NCBI RefSeq assembly: GCF_030463565.1
Contig: NC_134659.1
Span: 6,704,511-6,768,510 of the forward strand
Direction of reading: 5' to 3'
Origin: Pelecanus crispus
Taxonomy: Eukaryota; Chordata; Aves; Pelecaniformes; Pelecanidae
Length of the DNA: 64,000 nucleotides
Numbering within the stretch: the stretch's first letter is position 1; each line of letters opens with the position of its first letter. This document shows positions 13,279-26,431 of the stretch, in pieces. The notes below the pieces were generated by a model that saw nothing but the letters and a program-made list of their open reading frames with translations, was not told the DNA's origin and ran no database searches. A program made the position numbers and the translations under genes.

Positions 13279-14518
13279 TTGTCTTTCTGTCCCTCCACAC
13301 CCATCACTCTGCCCGCGTCTGTCTGTCTTATGCCCGACTGTCTTCGTTATTCCTTGCTTTTCTTGCACCATCTATTTATCCGTCTCACTCACCGCCCGTC
13401 TGCCTGCCCGGGTGCTGGCTTGGGGCTGAACGGGGTGTTTGGGGGACGCTGCTTCCCTGTCGGAGGGCTCTCCAGAGCTTTCTCCAGGGTATCCTCGCTG
13501 TCCCCAGCTGCCTCATCCGCTGCCAGACAGAAGCAGCAAATAACCCTCCTTCGGAGCTCCCCTGCGGACTCGGTGATGGACTGCAGAGCCCATCCACCCC
13601 CAGGCGAGCGGCTCAGCCCTGTCCTGGCTCATGGTGGCTGGGAAGCATTTGGGTGTTGATGAGCTGCTGGGGGAAATGCAGTTTTGTGAGGCTGGCCAGG
13701 CTTGGAGCTGCCGCCCTATGTGGAAATCTGTCCCCACTAAGACCAGGGCCAAAAGCCACCAAGTCCTTGTCACGGAGCCCATCGCTGGTCACCAGTCACT
13801 CAGCCTTGAGGCAAATCAGTCCCCAGGAGAGCTGGAACCCATCAGTTGTCCCCAGCTTGAGTCACCCAAGCTTCCCTTGTCAACCAGCAATAAACAGCTA
13901 CTCCTGCTTGAAGTTGCGTCCCAGTTTCTCTTGCCGTTTGCAGTCGTCTACCTTCAAGGGTTTGCTTTGCTCCACTTTTTAATGTAATTTCACCAGCCAT
14001 TAGCCCAGAATGCAGCTCAACTCCTCTGTCACTTAACACAATTTTTTTTTTTTTTTTTTTCTGAGCATCTTCATCTGCGAAACCGTGGAGCTGCTTTGGT
14101 AGCAAAGGCACTGAGGCCTCTGGCCCCTTGTGGTGACCTGGCAGAACTCGTGTGTCACCGAAACAGCCTGATTATGGTAAAACTGCTGAAAACCAGCTGT
14201 AACTGCATCCTTGACCTGCTGGGAGCCTTGAGCTGCTGCTCCCTCGCCCCGGGGAATGCCCCTGCGGCTTTTTCACCTGCAGACTGGTGCTTTTCTGGGT
14301 GTAAGGGGGTTAATTTATTTCCATGCAGATTGTATTAGGAGGGAAAAATAAATGCTGAGGCACAGAAACACTTTCACTTCCCTTAAAGCTAATAATAGCA
14401 CTCAGTGCTTTCAGCAGTGACTGCAGCCAACAGGCTTCCCGTGTCTTATGCACCCTGTGGGGTGGGAGAGGAGGGCAGTGGGGAGCTGGGGAAACTGAGG
14501 CACGGGAGACCTTAACCT

Positions 14519-14541
14519 GGGGGGGGGGGGGGGGGGGGGGG
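14519..14541. repeat. Poly(G) run, 23 bases
   Basis: Uninterrupted G homopolymer after CTTAACCT. It can form G-quadruplex structures, and its assembled length should be treated as uncertain. Confidence 0.97.
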
Positions 14542-17500
14542 TAGGAAAGGACTTGTGCTTTTCTTACACCCTGCCTGTCACCCTGCTGCCTCCTGTGAGG
14601 CTGGTGATGCCACATGACAGGGGACACTCCCTGTCCTTGCCTGATGCCGGGTTACACAAGCTGACCCCGCTGATTTCACGGCTCTGCGGAGCACCCACGG
14701 CACGGGGGAAAACCCCTGTGTGCACTGGGACGCCTGGGAGAAGGTGGTGTTCCTGCACCCCAGCGCTGGCCCTGGGCAGAACGCTGTCCCAAATCTTGCT
14801 GATACCTGGAGATGAGTCAAAACAGCTAGCTCGGAGGAGTAACTGCTTTGGAAGGGTTTTTTCAGTCCCAGCTCCCCTTGGGGCTTGGACGTGGTGCCGA
14901 GGAGCGGGCGGCTGGGGACGTGGGACTGGGGTAAGCCGGGACGCTGGATCTGCATCACGCTGGGCACAGCTCCTTGGTCTGCAGCGACAGCCCCTGGGGC
15001 TGGCAGCACCCACGAGCATCATCTCTGCAGCACTCCCAGCACCATGGAAAAAAAAAAACCCACCAAAAACCCCAAACCCCACTTGTCCTAAAGCCAGGAG
15101 CTTTCTCCTGGAAGCCACCAGCCTCTGCTGTCCCCTGGCCAGGACCAGAGGCTTTACCACTGCTTTGATACGCTCTCCATTCGTTCTGAACTCATTAGCT
15201 ACTCTGCTGCCTCCTTTTCCAAACAGATCATCTGTGATATCTAGTTGCTAATGAATGACTCCAGCAATTAATTGTAGGGGTAAGTCCATTCCTAATTAGG
15301 AAGAGATTTAGGATTTAGGGAACGAGCACTAGGAGAGCTCTTTGGCTGTTGGTTGCCTTTAGTTGAGCATGGACTGGGGATTACAGTCTGTAGGGCTTTT
15401 TAATTAATAATTGAGGAGTTGATTAAGGCTGAGTTAGTGCACTGGAGGAAGTGGGCTCGGCGTGAGGGAGAGTCGTGGAGCTGGAGATGCTGCTGTGGCT
15501 CGTGCCGGCGGTGTTGGCCAAGGAGCTGGGCTGGGTCCAGCCTGGCTGAGTCCTTTTGCTGCCGGAGGAGAAGGTGTGAAGGGGGCTGGGGGCTGCGGAG
15601 TGCCCGGCTGGGCAGGTCCGGCTCTGCCGGGGAGCTGGAGCAAGGCTCCTCCAGCACCCGGGTGCGAGGCTTTTGCTTCTCAGACTCCCAGAATGTGCCT
15701 GAGCATCTGAATTTTCCACCGTGTCATCTGAGTGGTGCCTGGGGGGCTAACAGGTCTGTCCCTTCGAGTGCTTCAGGCTGGGGTGCTGGAGACCTGCCTG
15801 TCCCCTCGGGTGACACCTCCTCCCCTGCAGCTCTTGCTGCCGCTCCTGGCTCACCCTAACAAATCCCAGGGAAGGGGAGGCTTGCTGCATCCACCTCCCT
15901 CCCTGCTCCCCAGCTGCTCTTACGCTGTGTCTCTGGAGCCTGTCCTCAGCAGAGCCGTGCCCGTAAGGCTGGAGCCAGCCCCTGGCGATACGGTGGGCTG
16001 TGGTTTGTATCGTGCTGTGCCCGGGGTCAGCTCCCCTTCGCTGGGGATGAGCCGTGTGTGCGCCGGGCGCGGGGCAATGAGGCACTTCTGCTTGCAGGTC
16101 ATCGTGCTGGTGCGTGCCTGGAGCAAAACTGAGCGAGTCTCCTGCTTGGAGGCAATATTACTGAGGGCAGTCAGTTCAGGGCAGATGATGCTAAGAGATG
16201 GCTGGGGAAAAACAGATAAACAAACAAACAAAAAAAACCCAAACCAAACAAACACTCAGGAGAAGAAACGGTTGGGAACTGGGCAAGTTTCCGCTAGCGC
16301 TTGCAGAACGATCGGTCACTGGAAAATCTTAGCAGGGAGCAAGAGGGAAGGAACCAGCTTCTGCTTTCTGATAGCAGTTCCTGCCCCAGCCCCCGGCGCA
16401 GAGGGCGTGTGAGGGAGCGAGTTAGTCATTTAGTCATCGCGGGCAGATAGCGCTGCCTGCACCGGCCTCTCCAGCCACCGCGGAGCCCTTGCCTTTAAAG
16501 GCATTGCCTGAATTACGCTACTGGTGAGGCTGTGCTTCGTCTGGCTCCCTTGCCCAATGCCGCAGTGCTGTTCGTCAGCTGATAATGAATGACAAAAAAC
16601 CATCTGATCTGTCCAAAAGCTGGGCACCGATCTCCTGGGCTGCCGGAGGGAGTCATCTCAGTCCTACGGCCACTTTGTCTCCTTTTGGCTTGCTCTAGGA
16701 TTTGGGTTGAAGCCGCATTCCCGATCCTGTGCAGGTTCAGCTGGGGGAGTGAAAGGCTGATCGCTGGGGCTGCGGGCAGGGGTGGGCGCAGGAGGGCAGG
16801 ATGAACGGGGCCAAGGCAATTAGAGGGGGACCAGGACAAAGGACAAGTGACGGGGCCGTGAGTCCGGCAGGGCCGGAGGGCTCAAGCCTTCCCAGGCCCT
16901 CCTCGGTAGCACACAGGCATCTTTGTCTCATCTCCAGCCATCTCTTTGCCTCATTTCCTCCTGCAGCTGGGTTTGCATGGGGAGAATCGAGCCCACACTT
17001 GCTGCGGTGGTGGACCCAAGGGACCGCATCAGTCCCTTTCCTCCTTCCCGCCTGCTCACGGTGTTGCCCACAGCTAATGACCGAAAGGAGAGTCTATTCT
17101 TCAGACCCAATGCCTGGGTGATGATATCTGCAGCCAATTTCCAGCTCGGCAGAGCAGAACAATTTCTGTCGAGCTCAGTAAAGAGCGCAAAGGCTCCGCT
17201 CCCCAAAGGTTACGTTCCTGTGCAGACAATTGCAGGCACTTGGCTCACGGCTTCATCTGCAAACCATGGGCTTAATGTATTTACAAATATGTGTACAAAG
17301 CTCCACGGCTGCCAGACCACACAGCGCACAGCCCTGGCAACTGCCGCACCAGTCAGCCGAGCACACGAGCGTCCCGGCTGCGGGCTGCTGTCCTGCCTCT
17401 GAACGCCTCGCTTGGATACGTGCACCCTTAAACATAAACGCATGGCGCCCCGGTCCTGCAGAGACGCGTGCAGCTTCATCCCTTGTCCTGTCTGCTGCAG

Positions 17501-20500
17501 CCTCCCCTCAGCTGGGCTGCAGCCGTGTGCTCGGTCTTGGGGAGGGATGCTCACTCACCCTCCTGCCTACACACCCTCTTGGCTTCCCTCCCCAAAGTGG
17601 ATGCTGGGTTTTTTTGCTGGGAGCTCTGCTCTAGACTCATACACACACAGCCTTTACGTATGCGATGTGTCACGCGTGACCCGGCTTCGCCGTGAGCTGC
17701 CAGGGACACCAGTGGCTGGCGAGGCCAGCCCAGCCCTTGGCCTCCGTTAGCTCATTGCTCCCCGGGAACCTGGGATGTGCCAGCCTTTGGGCATCCCAGC
17801 AGCACCCAGGGTGCTTTATCGCTGCCTGTCGTGTCCCGCATGGAGCAAACTGGGGCTGGCAGAGAAAAAAGGGAAGGAAGAAAACATATTGGTGCCACTG
17901 GAAATTAAGGGCAGGTTCCCACGTCACAGCTGAGGAGCAGATCAGCTGTCTCAGAAGTCAGCAGGGAAATAAGTTGCTGGCGTCACCGCTGATGTGAGAC
18001 ACATGCATGTCTTGCGGAAGAGATACATCTGTGCCATATTTGCAGCACGAGCTACGCCAGCTCATGTATTATTAGGCATTGCAGCGTTAGGTTTGTCGGT
18101 GTTTGGGATTCGAGGTAATTCTGCACCCCACCTTCTGCCCCCGGGCTGGCTGTGTTGTGGGGTCTTGCACTTAGCAGAAAGCGTTGGTGGCCGGGAGGTT
18201 GGGTCTGGTTTGGGGGGAGCAGAGCCTCTGCACCCTCGTGGCTTTGGGGACCCTGGTGTTAAGGCTGGGGTGCCGCCCCGACCGCGCTGCTCACTCACAC
18301 GGGTGCCTGGGGATGGAGCTCAGCATCAGACAAGGATGGCTGGTCAAGATCCAGGTGAGGCATTTGGAGCATGACCCTCACCGGTGCCGTGGGTCAGGGC
18401 GGCGCCTTGCATGACAGGCGGGAGGGAGGCCCCCGTCGCCTTTCCAAATGAAGCAGGGATCTGTCTTTCCAAGTCTTGGATGCCGAGGATGCGCCTGGAT
18501 GCCGAGCCAGGGCTGGGTGTCTGCAGGGCTGTAGAGACAAGGGCTGCTCTCAGCTTGGTGGGGATGCACAAGACAGGGCCTGGGAAGGTGCCCTCACCCG
18601 TACAGTAGCTGTCACCCAAAAATCCAGCTCTCCCAGCACACCCCATTGGGTGTCCCGTGCTTTGGCTGCTTTCCATTTAATCTCCACCCTTTTGCCCGGT
18701 GCATCGGAGAAGGTCACAGCTCCAGCCAGCCCCGGCCCTGCTGCTGCCTCCCCTTTCTTCAGTGATTTGCAGATGCCGAGAGCTTCATTTCTCCCTGTCA
18801 TGACTCATTTCTTTCTCACTGAGGCTTTAATTTTTAAAGAGGCACTCTTAGGCACAAAGGTTTCAATACCTGCAGAGGCTCCCAGCAGGTGCCATTGAGC
18901 TTTTCCAGTCAGTGCGGATGGGGATATGGGAGGAGAGGTGGCTGGGGCTGGTGGCCCCGAGCAGCACTCCCGTCGCACTCGGGACCATGCTGGGACAGAT
19001 AATGGCAGATGGAGACCAGGCTTGGAGCTGGGAACAGGGGTCCCAGCCTGCCTGCAGGATTGTCCCTCCGCTCAGCCCGCAGAGGAAGAAGGCAGAGAGG
19101 ATGCAGATGTCCCTGCTGTTGCAAAGTGCCTGGGGTGGCTGGGAAGCGCTAGCTGAGAGCTGCGAGAGAAAGAGAAAGCGTTTTGGCCTTGGGAGGATTC
19201 CCCTGGTCCTGCCACACACCACGGTTTCTGATAAGCCACAGCCTCCCACGCTGGCTTTGGTCGGCTCCAGGGACGGAGCAGTTTGTGGAGCGTGGGGAAT
19301 GGCTCCAGCTGCGTAAACGGCCTTGACCTCCCTCAGCTCCAGCTCTGCTGGTGCTTTCCTGGGGACGAGGAAAGCCGCCTCCGGGCAAGCGTTTGCTCTC
19401 CTCCAGCGAGCCGGTGGGCTTGCTGTCCCAGCCTCGGCACAGCCATCGAGGGTGATGTTTGCTGGAGGGCTGGTTCCCTGCTCCCTTCCCACCAGGACAA
19501 AGAGGGGCAGGGGGGCAGGAGGCGAGGGAGGGGGTGAGGTGCAGCAAGCCCAGCACCCGGCTCTGTTTGCTCCTCTTTGGACAGCGGAGCCGCTGTTTGG
19601 ATAGCAATAGGAGGAGCTGCCAGCTGATGTTTGCTTTGCGTGTTGGCTTTGTGAATGTCAGGGTGCGAGGTGCAGCGGTGGTGTCCTGCTCCCCAGGCTG
19701 CGGCGGCAGCCACGGCCTCTCCTGCACCAGGATCCTGCCCGCCGGCAGCTGGGAGAAGAGTTTAGGGGATGCAGCATGCCTGCCTCAGCCGGTCACCCCC
19801 GTCCCGCAGCCCTGGCACGGGGGGGATCGTGCCCGAGCCCCTGGCCAGCACCCGCAGCAGAGAGCCCGTGCACGGGGCAGTCTGTGCCGTCCGGGGCCGC
19901 GGGAGGCAGGACCGGCACTGCTGCAGGGCTGTAAAGCGCAGCCCCGGCAAGGAGCCGGCACGCTCCCAGCCGGGAGCATTTCCAGCCCCACCTGTGGGGT
20001 TTCTTGGGGTTTTCTCAGTAAATATTTGCACTCCGTGTTTCCAGAGGAATTGACGGTGCCTGTCCCGGACCCAGCACACTGCCCATGGCACCGGGCAGAG
20101 GTAGATCATCGTCACCAAGTCACATTTGCACCCCCCGGAGCAAACCCAAAACTGCCCATCCAGCCGTGGGTGTGGGCATGTGCTCCTCAAGAAAAGTTTC
20201 TCCTCCGTTTATGTGATTAATTCCTCCCTCCCACCATGGACGCCCGCAATTGCATCTATATCCGTGGCTCCCCACTCCTCCTCGGCTGTAAAATATTTAT
20301 AACCCCCTACATTAGGGCTCTTCTTCTTTCTCTTCGCCTTTTTTCTTCTTTTATGCCTTCCACCCGGGCTCCCCAGCTCTGCTGAGCCATGCCGCACCAG
20401 GAGCCGCTTCATTTTAATATAACTCAGTGAGAGGAGAAGCTGTGAGGAATAATTTAGATTTTGCTCAGGGAATGCAATGCTTTTTTTAATTGCAGTCATC

Positions 20501-20900
20501 TGCAGCTTCTTAGCAATGTATTATTGATGGTTATTATTCAAATAAAATAGTAGTCTCTTTCTGTTTTCCTATGGACGCAGTTGCCAGTGTTCATGGTTTT
20601 CTCTTCTCCCTCTTTCCCCATTTTGGGAACGGGTCACATTTTCATTTTCTACTTCTTCAACCCACTTTCGCCACCTCTCTCCCCCTCACGGCGGGTGTTT
20701 GCAGGGGCTGAGCTCGCCCCTGTGAGCTTTGCCCTGTGGCATCGATGCCAGCAAAATATCAGTGATGCCCCTTAATGATATTGCCCGGGGGCCCAACGAG
20801 CAGCCTTAAGGTAGGGTTAGGGGAGGCTTAGCCTTCCTGGTAACAGTATGCCGGAGCCTGACCGTGCAGTGAAGCACGTGGGAGGGGAGGAGGTGGATGT

Positions 20901-21176
20901 CATAGAATCGTGGAATCATCTAATAGTTTGGGTTGGAAGGGCCCTTCAGAGCCCACCCAGCCCAGCCCCTGCAGTGCCAGGGACAGCTTTAACCAGCCCA
21001 GGGTGCTCAGAGCCCCGTCCAACCTGGCCTGGGATGGTTCCAGGGATGGGGCATCCACCGCCTCTGGGCAACCTGTTCCAGCGCCTCACCGCCCTCAGTG
21101 TAAAAAATTTCTTCCTTATAGCCAGTCTAAATCTACTCTCCTTTAGTTTAAAACCATTACTCCTTGTCCTGTCAAC
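20901..21176 (-). repeat. CR1 LINE 3' fragment, minus strand, with ORF2 C-terminal remnant
   Basis: The plus strand starts CATAGAATCGTGGAATCAT, the reverse complement of the CR1 3' octamer end. It runs through GGGTTGGAAGGGCCCTTC to AAACCATTACTCCTTGTCCT. The minus-strand translation includes [16 protein letters not shown], the conserved C-terminus of the CR1 reverse-transcriptase ORF. The element is 5'-truncated and about 276 bp long. The protein is only a remnant: the characteristic ending is diverged and no reverse-transcriptase core is present. Confidence 0.96.
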
Positions 21177-24100
21177 GTTTGCAGGTTCAGGGTGGCTTTG
21201 CCGGGGCAATGCCAGCCCTGCCCGGGCTCTGCATGCCGGCTCGGTCTGCACGGCGGCACGGTGACCTGCGGCTGCTCTCCCCGGCTTTCACCGGTGCTTT
21301 GGGCTCCAAGAGCAGGTTTTTGGGAGCAGTGGGGCGAGCCGCGCTGGACGGAAGCACCTTCCTTTCGGAGGGCTGCTCCTGACCCTGCAGCGCTCTGGGG
21401 GTGCAGCGAGAGGGCACAAATGCCCCCCAGCAAGGGTCTGCTGGGGTTACCCCTGCCTTTGCAGCAGCGTCCCCACCCCTGCCGCGTCTCGGTACCACGG
21501 CCCCGCGCCGGCTCTGCAGCATCGCCGTGCTGGGTACCACAGTGCCCGGGCTGCGACCAACAGCATCTCCGGCCCCGGGGAAGAGGCCTCCGGCACCAGC
21601 CTGACTTTTTTTCCCCCCGTCTCTGGAAGGAAGGCACCAAAGTAGGACTCAGGAGCCTGGGTGCTCCTCCGCCTCCCCAGCTCCGGCACTGACAGCTTGC
21701 GAGTGATGGGAGAGCGGCTCTCCCGCGCTGTCACTTCCCTCTCCTCTCTTTCAGCACTACCCACCGCGTTGTCACTCCCGGCAGCAGGGACTTTCCTCAG
21801 TCCCACTAAGGTCCCAGAGGTGTTACCGTGATGCAAACACCGAGTACAAGGTTCCTCCTTGATGTGAGGAACGAAACGAGGTTGGAACTGGAGGGAAAAA
21901 TGTTCATTTTGAGATGGAGCTGAGGATCGAGCTATTTCCCTCCAACTCCCTCCGGAGGGGACCGGGGGGGTCCCCCAGATCTCAAGGCAGGGGCATTTGC
22001 ATTGTCCTAAGCACAGGGTGCGCCGGTGGGGTGCTCCACGGAGAAGGAAGGAGCTCCACCGTGCCGGCAGCCCCGGCGAGGCTTCATCGCATCCCTGCGA
22101 CACAGCGTTCCCCCTCACCCTGCCCACGGGTGCTTGGGAAGAAGCAGCTCGGAGGCTCTTCCTCGGCTGTTGCAAATATTAGGGGTTTAATAACAGGCAC
22201 TAATAGATTTAGAGCCTGTCGTGGCTCCAGCTCCAAACGGGAACATGTAGGGGTGGGGAAAGGAAAAGCGACGTCAGTCACAGGGCTCCCAGGGAAAACA
22301 CAGCGTGTCTGTCAGCTCACAGGCAGTTCAGTGACGAATTCCTTAGGTGAGTGAACAATTTTGTCTCCTAATTACATTCATAAAGAAAAACTGGGCCCAA
22401 ATCCCTCCTCTGCTCTATTGCTTTTTATTTCCAGCCCCCCTCCCTCAATGAAGTAGCTGCTTAATTAGGAATTAACAGGACTATTAGAGTAATTGAGAGC
22501 AGAAACAGTCTAGGAGAGGTTTATTAGCAATAGCATGGCAAGATGGCTCTGGGATTTTTTTCTGGGGCTGGAAAGCCATGGAGAGCTGCCCCGGAGCAAG
22601 GGAAAAGCCCAGAACCAAGTGAGTCAAAGCAGGCAAAAGGCAGAGAGGGGAACTGGAGTGGCCACGATGGGACCCTTCCCAGCCGCAGCACCCAGGCTGC
22701 TCTCCTTGCTCTGGGCACGAGTCTTGAGCCTTGCAAACAGGAATCTGTGGGTGCTGAAGCTCAGCAACACTCAGGGCTGAGCAGCCAAAGAAAAGGGGAA
22801 GAAGAGGCAGAACCCCCCCCAAACCCCTTTTGCATCAGCCCCGCGTGTCTGCGGGCATCACCGGGGACCATCTCCGCCAGCCCTGCCTCCTCGCCGGGAC
22901 CCTGCGGGCCCCCTGCCCGGCTCCGCGGGAGGGGACCTCGGAGCAGCGGGACCCCCGGCAGCCCCTGGCATTTCCAACGAAGCCTCTCCCGCAGCAGCGA
23001 TCGGGGGTTTATTTATCCCTGAGCACTGAAAGTCGAATCGCTGGCGCTCTCTCTCCCTATATTTAGCCCTTGAATGGAGAGAGATTTTACAGACGCCCGA
23101 CTCTGCCTTGTGCTTAAGAGTCAGTCAGTGTTTCCATTAGAAATCCTGAGGGTCCAATCCTGCTCTCTGCTATCCGGCACCATGACAAAAATCTTCCCCG
23201 TTGATTCCAGTGGAGCGATGCTGGATTTATACCCACGGGGATGAGATCAGGATCTGGCCTTGGGTTTTGATGGGTTTGTAACTTGGCTGATACAACTTGG
23301 CTGATTCAATTCATTTTGGGCTAAAACTCCACCTACAAGTTCCCAGCCTGGGAGACATTAAAGGCAAATCATTACGAAGTTTCATACTGGTTTTAAAGGG
23401 AAATCATCAGGTAAGACGGATTTTTACAGAAGAACCTGGTGGACTGATCTTTTTGTATTTTGGGGTTATTTATTTCATGTTGCTGCCGGTCTCTTTTAGA
23501 CCAGGCACTGCTTGGGCTGGGGGCTGCTCTCTGCTTTGCTTACAGAGCACCCAGCAGCAAAGCATTTGGAAAAGAAAAGAGGTACCAAAATACGGATACC
23601 AGCTGAGCTTCCCATCACAGCAGGGCTCCCCGCAGGGTTTAGGTCCCTGATCGTGGTCTCCCATGCTGCTGGGCACTGTGGGAGTCTTTGCTCCTTTTCC
23701 GAAGCAGCTGAAAGATGCCTCCTGGGCTGGGACGGGGCTGCCGCTCCTCTCCTGCCACAGCCCTGCCTGCGTGCAAGAGGCGTCGAGTGCAAAGCGTCGG
23801 CAAGGAGGGGAGAGCAGCGAGGAGCACCGGTCCGTGCATCCCTCCCGTGGCCGGAGCTCGGAGCGTGACCTCTCCTGGCCGCATCCCGGCCATCAAAGCC
23901 GATGTGCTCCCTGCGGCCGCACGCCCGGTGCGGAGCTGGCACCGCACGTGTGGCTGGAGCTGGTTCTGGGTGAACAAAAGGGAACAAATGAATATCCAGC
24001 CATCATCCAAGGCGAACGAGGAGGCCAAAGGCACAAGCACAAAGCAGCGGAGCAGCCCTGCAGAGAGTTGCCAGCAGGATCCAGCGTCTCCCTCGGAGCT

Positions 24101-26431
24101 CGCCTGTGAGCGCCTGCCAAGAGCCAAACGAGAAGCAGCCTGTCCCCGCTGCCACCGCCGTGGCTGCCGCAGCCGGAGCCCTGGCTAATCCTGGGAGGTC
24201 CCTTCCCGCAGCTCGGGGCTGGCCATGTGGGAGATGAGTGGGGAGTTCTGCTGGCTCACGGCGTGCTCCCTTCACCCTCCTCTTCTGGGCGCAGAAGGGC
24301 AGAGCATCATCCGTCCCCCCGGCAGAGCGGTGTGGGGACAGCCCTGTCACCTCTCCAGGGATGGCAAAGCCTCGCGGCTCCCAGCGGCAGGACGGGGGAG
24401 AGCGGGTGGCCCTGTGACGAAGGGGATGGAGCAGGAGGGGTGGCACCAGCCCGCGGAGCAGAGGCCCGATCCTCATGACGGGTCTTCAGAACGGGGTTAG
24501 ATCAGCATCAGCCACGGGCCTGTACGACCCCAAAATACTCCATGAAGGAACTTTTCCCTTGCTCTGCCCCACTTTGCTGCGGTGTGTGGGGATGTGTCGG
24601 TGCGAGCAGGGTCCGGCTGCTCGCTCAGAGGCGACGGTCCTGCTCCCGCTCCAGCCAGGCTTTTGACTTTTCTCCGTGTGCTTTTCCTGAAATGTGAAAT
24701 GGAAGGGGCTTTCAGCCGCAGTGTTTATGGTTGCTCTCGCTGTAATGGAAACACACCAGGCAGGAGCTGCTAAGTACCAGCTTTGTAATTGCAGGCTGCC
24801 ACTGGATGGGAAGCATGTTTTTCAAACGGATTTTGGCTAGTTCCTTCAATGGCAAGTGCCCGGGCTGTAAAATCTGCCTTTCCCCGTTTCAGCCAAAGCC
24901 CAAGGAGGCTGCAAATTCTCAGCATTTCTGAGAGCGCCAATTGCCCTGTTAACAACAGGTTCCCCGAGGCAGGAAGGATGATTTCCTTTCAGGAGTCCAA
25001 ATCCAGATGGCCAGAGATTTCTTCCAAGCTCAGAAAAACCTGTTTTAAAAGGCTATTGCGTCTCAATAGCAGTTTTGCATCCCAGCCCACTGGAAGCACT
25101 GTCTGCTGTCTGCACCGCCATCTATTTTTCACGCTGTTCGGCAGTCACCTAGCTCCGATGTGGTCGGTGCTGTCTGCTTTTTATTTTGCTGGAGGGGGAG
25201 CGGGGCACCAGCTAAAAGCCGCCAGTTTATTCCCACTTTCGATAGTGGACAAGCTGTGGAGCCAAGAAATGGAAGATGCCCGAGCTTGCTTTGAGATACG
25301 AGGTTTGCTCTTGTCATGAGAGTCTCCAGCCCTGGAGTCTTTTATATAGGGAGAAATGACCCTCTCTAACGCCCCAGGAAAATGCCAAGGACCCAGCACT
25401 GAAGATGAGCGAGGAGTTACCAGCCCAGGCCCCTTTCCTCCTCTCCGCTGCAGAGCACAGGAGCAGGTCGCTGCCTTCCGTGCTGCAAACTCCTGAAAGG
25501 AGGCAGAGACTTTATTCCGTCCAACACTGGCAGCTCTGAAGTCATTCAGTTGACTTCATCTGACTGCCCGTGCACCAAGACGGCCCACGCACCAACGCTG
25601 CACCGCGAGCAGCTCACCCGAGCGCGCAGGTCCGCTCCCCGAGAGCCGAATGGAAGCAATTTTACCAGCACACGGTTTTGGGTAGCGGCTCCGCCAGCAC
25701 GGGGAGGAATTCCCCCAGAAAAGGGCCCAAAGCTGGGGGGCTCCGCGGCAGGGCTTGGCTCTCCTGGCGTAACCCACCTCCTGCAGCACCGCGTTGCCCT
25801 GGGACTGCTCAGGAATGCAAAATTATTGAGGTGCAGGCCCTCAAGGGGGGAAAAAAAAAACGTTACAAGCGCTAATTAGGGCTTGTGCGTGCACAGATGT
25901 TCCACTGGTTTAACTTGAACCGGGTTGCGTGCCCAAACGTGGGGATACAGACGGGGCTAACGCTGATTTAAGGTTGCCTACGCCCAGCATTGCTGCACCG
26001 ATGCCGCGCTGCGCTTTCAGTACAACCACAGCGTTTCACACGCTTCAGGCGCGTTTCAATGGAGATTTTTCTCCTGCTTGCTTCTAAAAGAGGGTGAGGG
26101 TTGGGTCGGCCTGGGTGAAGGGGCTGTTATTTAGGCTCAACCCTCTGCAGCTGAACGAGTGGGTGTAGCCCTCCCAAGCGATGCCGTCACCCAAGGGGAC
26201 AGTCACTCCGAGGGGATGTCGGGGGGCTGTGCCCCATGGTTTGCAGGGCTGGGCTCACCCCAACGGGCACACGCCAGCCCCAGGTGATCAACCACAGCGC
26301 CCAAGAGAAACCCCAAAACCACAGTGCCCATGAGGAACCCCAATTTTGGCACAGTTCACGGCGCTCTGGAGATCTGCCTTGCCCATGCCCAGAGCGGGGA
26401 GGGCTTTGTGCATGAGGATACCCCCACTTCT
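21177..26431. other. Intergenic upstream of ATP2B4, no gene recognised
   Basis: No recognised exon. It contains an AT-rich TAAT-containing island (about 22340-22510), a palindromic element (23150-23262) with an adjacent AACTTGGCTGAT tandem pair, and otherwise GC-rich DNA. A 176-codon open frame at 24789-25319 shows no recognisable family. Confidence 0.5.
23150..23262. repeat. Candidate old palindromic (MITE-like) element
   Basis: The left arm GGGTCCAATCCTGCTCTC (23150-23167) and right arm GAGATCAGGATCTGGCCT (23243-23260) are imperfect inverted repeats, 13 of 18 positions pairing by hand count. They flank about 75 bp containing CCAGTGGAGCGATGCTGGAT. The wording resembles old amniote interspersed repeats with GATCAGGATCTGGCC ends, but I cannot name the family. 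Confidence 0.45.

Larger units (their letters stand above)
7751..20900. other. Intergenic, no gene recognised
   Basis: No recognised coding exon. It holds a (CA)n tract, a CTGT-rich pyrimidine stretch around 13190-13400 with a 20-bp tandem duplication, a T-run at about 14041-14060 and a 23-base G-run. There is also a TAAT-rich island at about 15170-15330 and a pair of TATA-like motifs near 11503-11538. Open frames up to about 300 codons reflect GC content. Confidence 0.55.

Noticed and set aside
24789..25319. 176-codon plus-strand frame with less biased composition
   Set aside because: No family resemblance, no flanking splice pattern and no supporting neighbours. Kept only as unassigned sequence.
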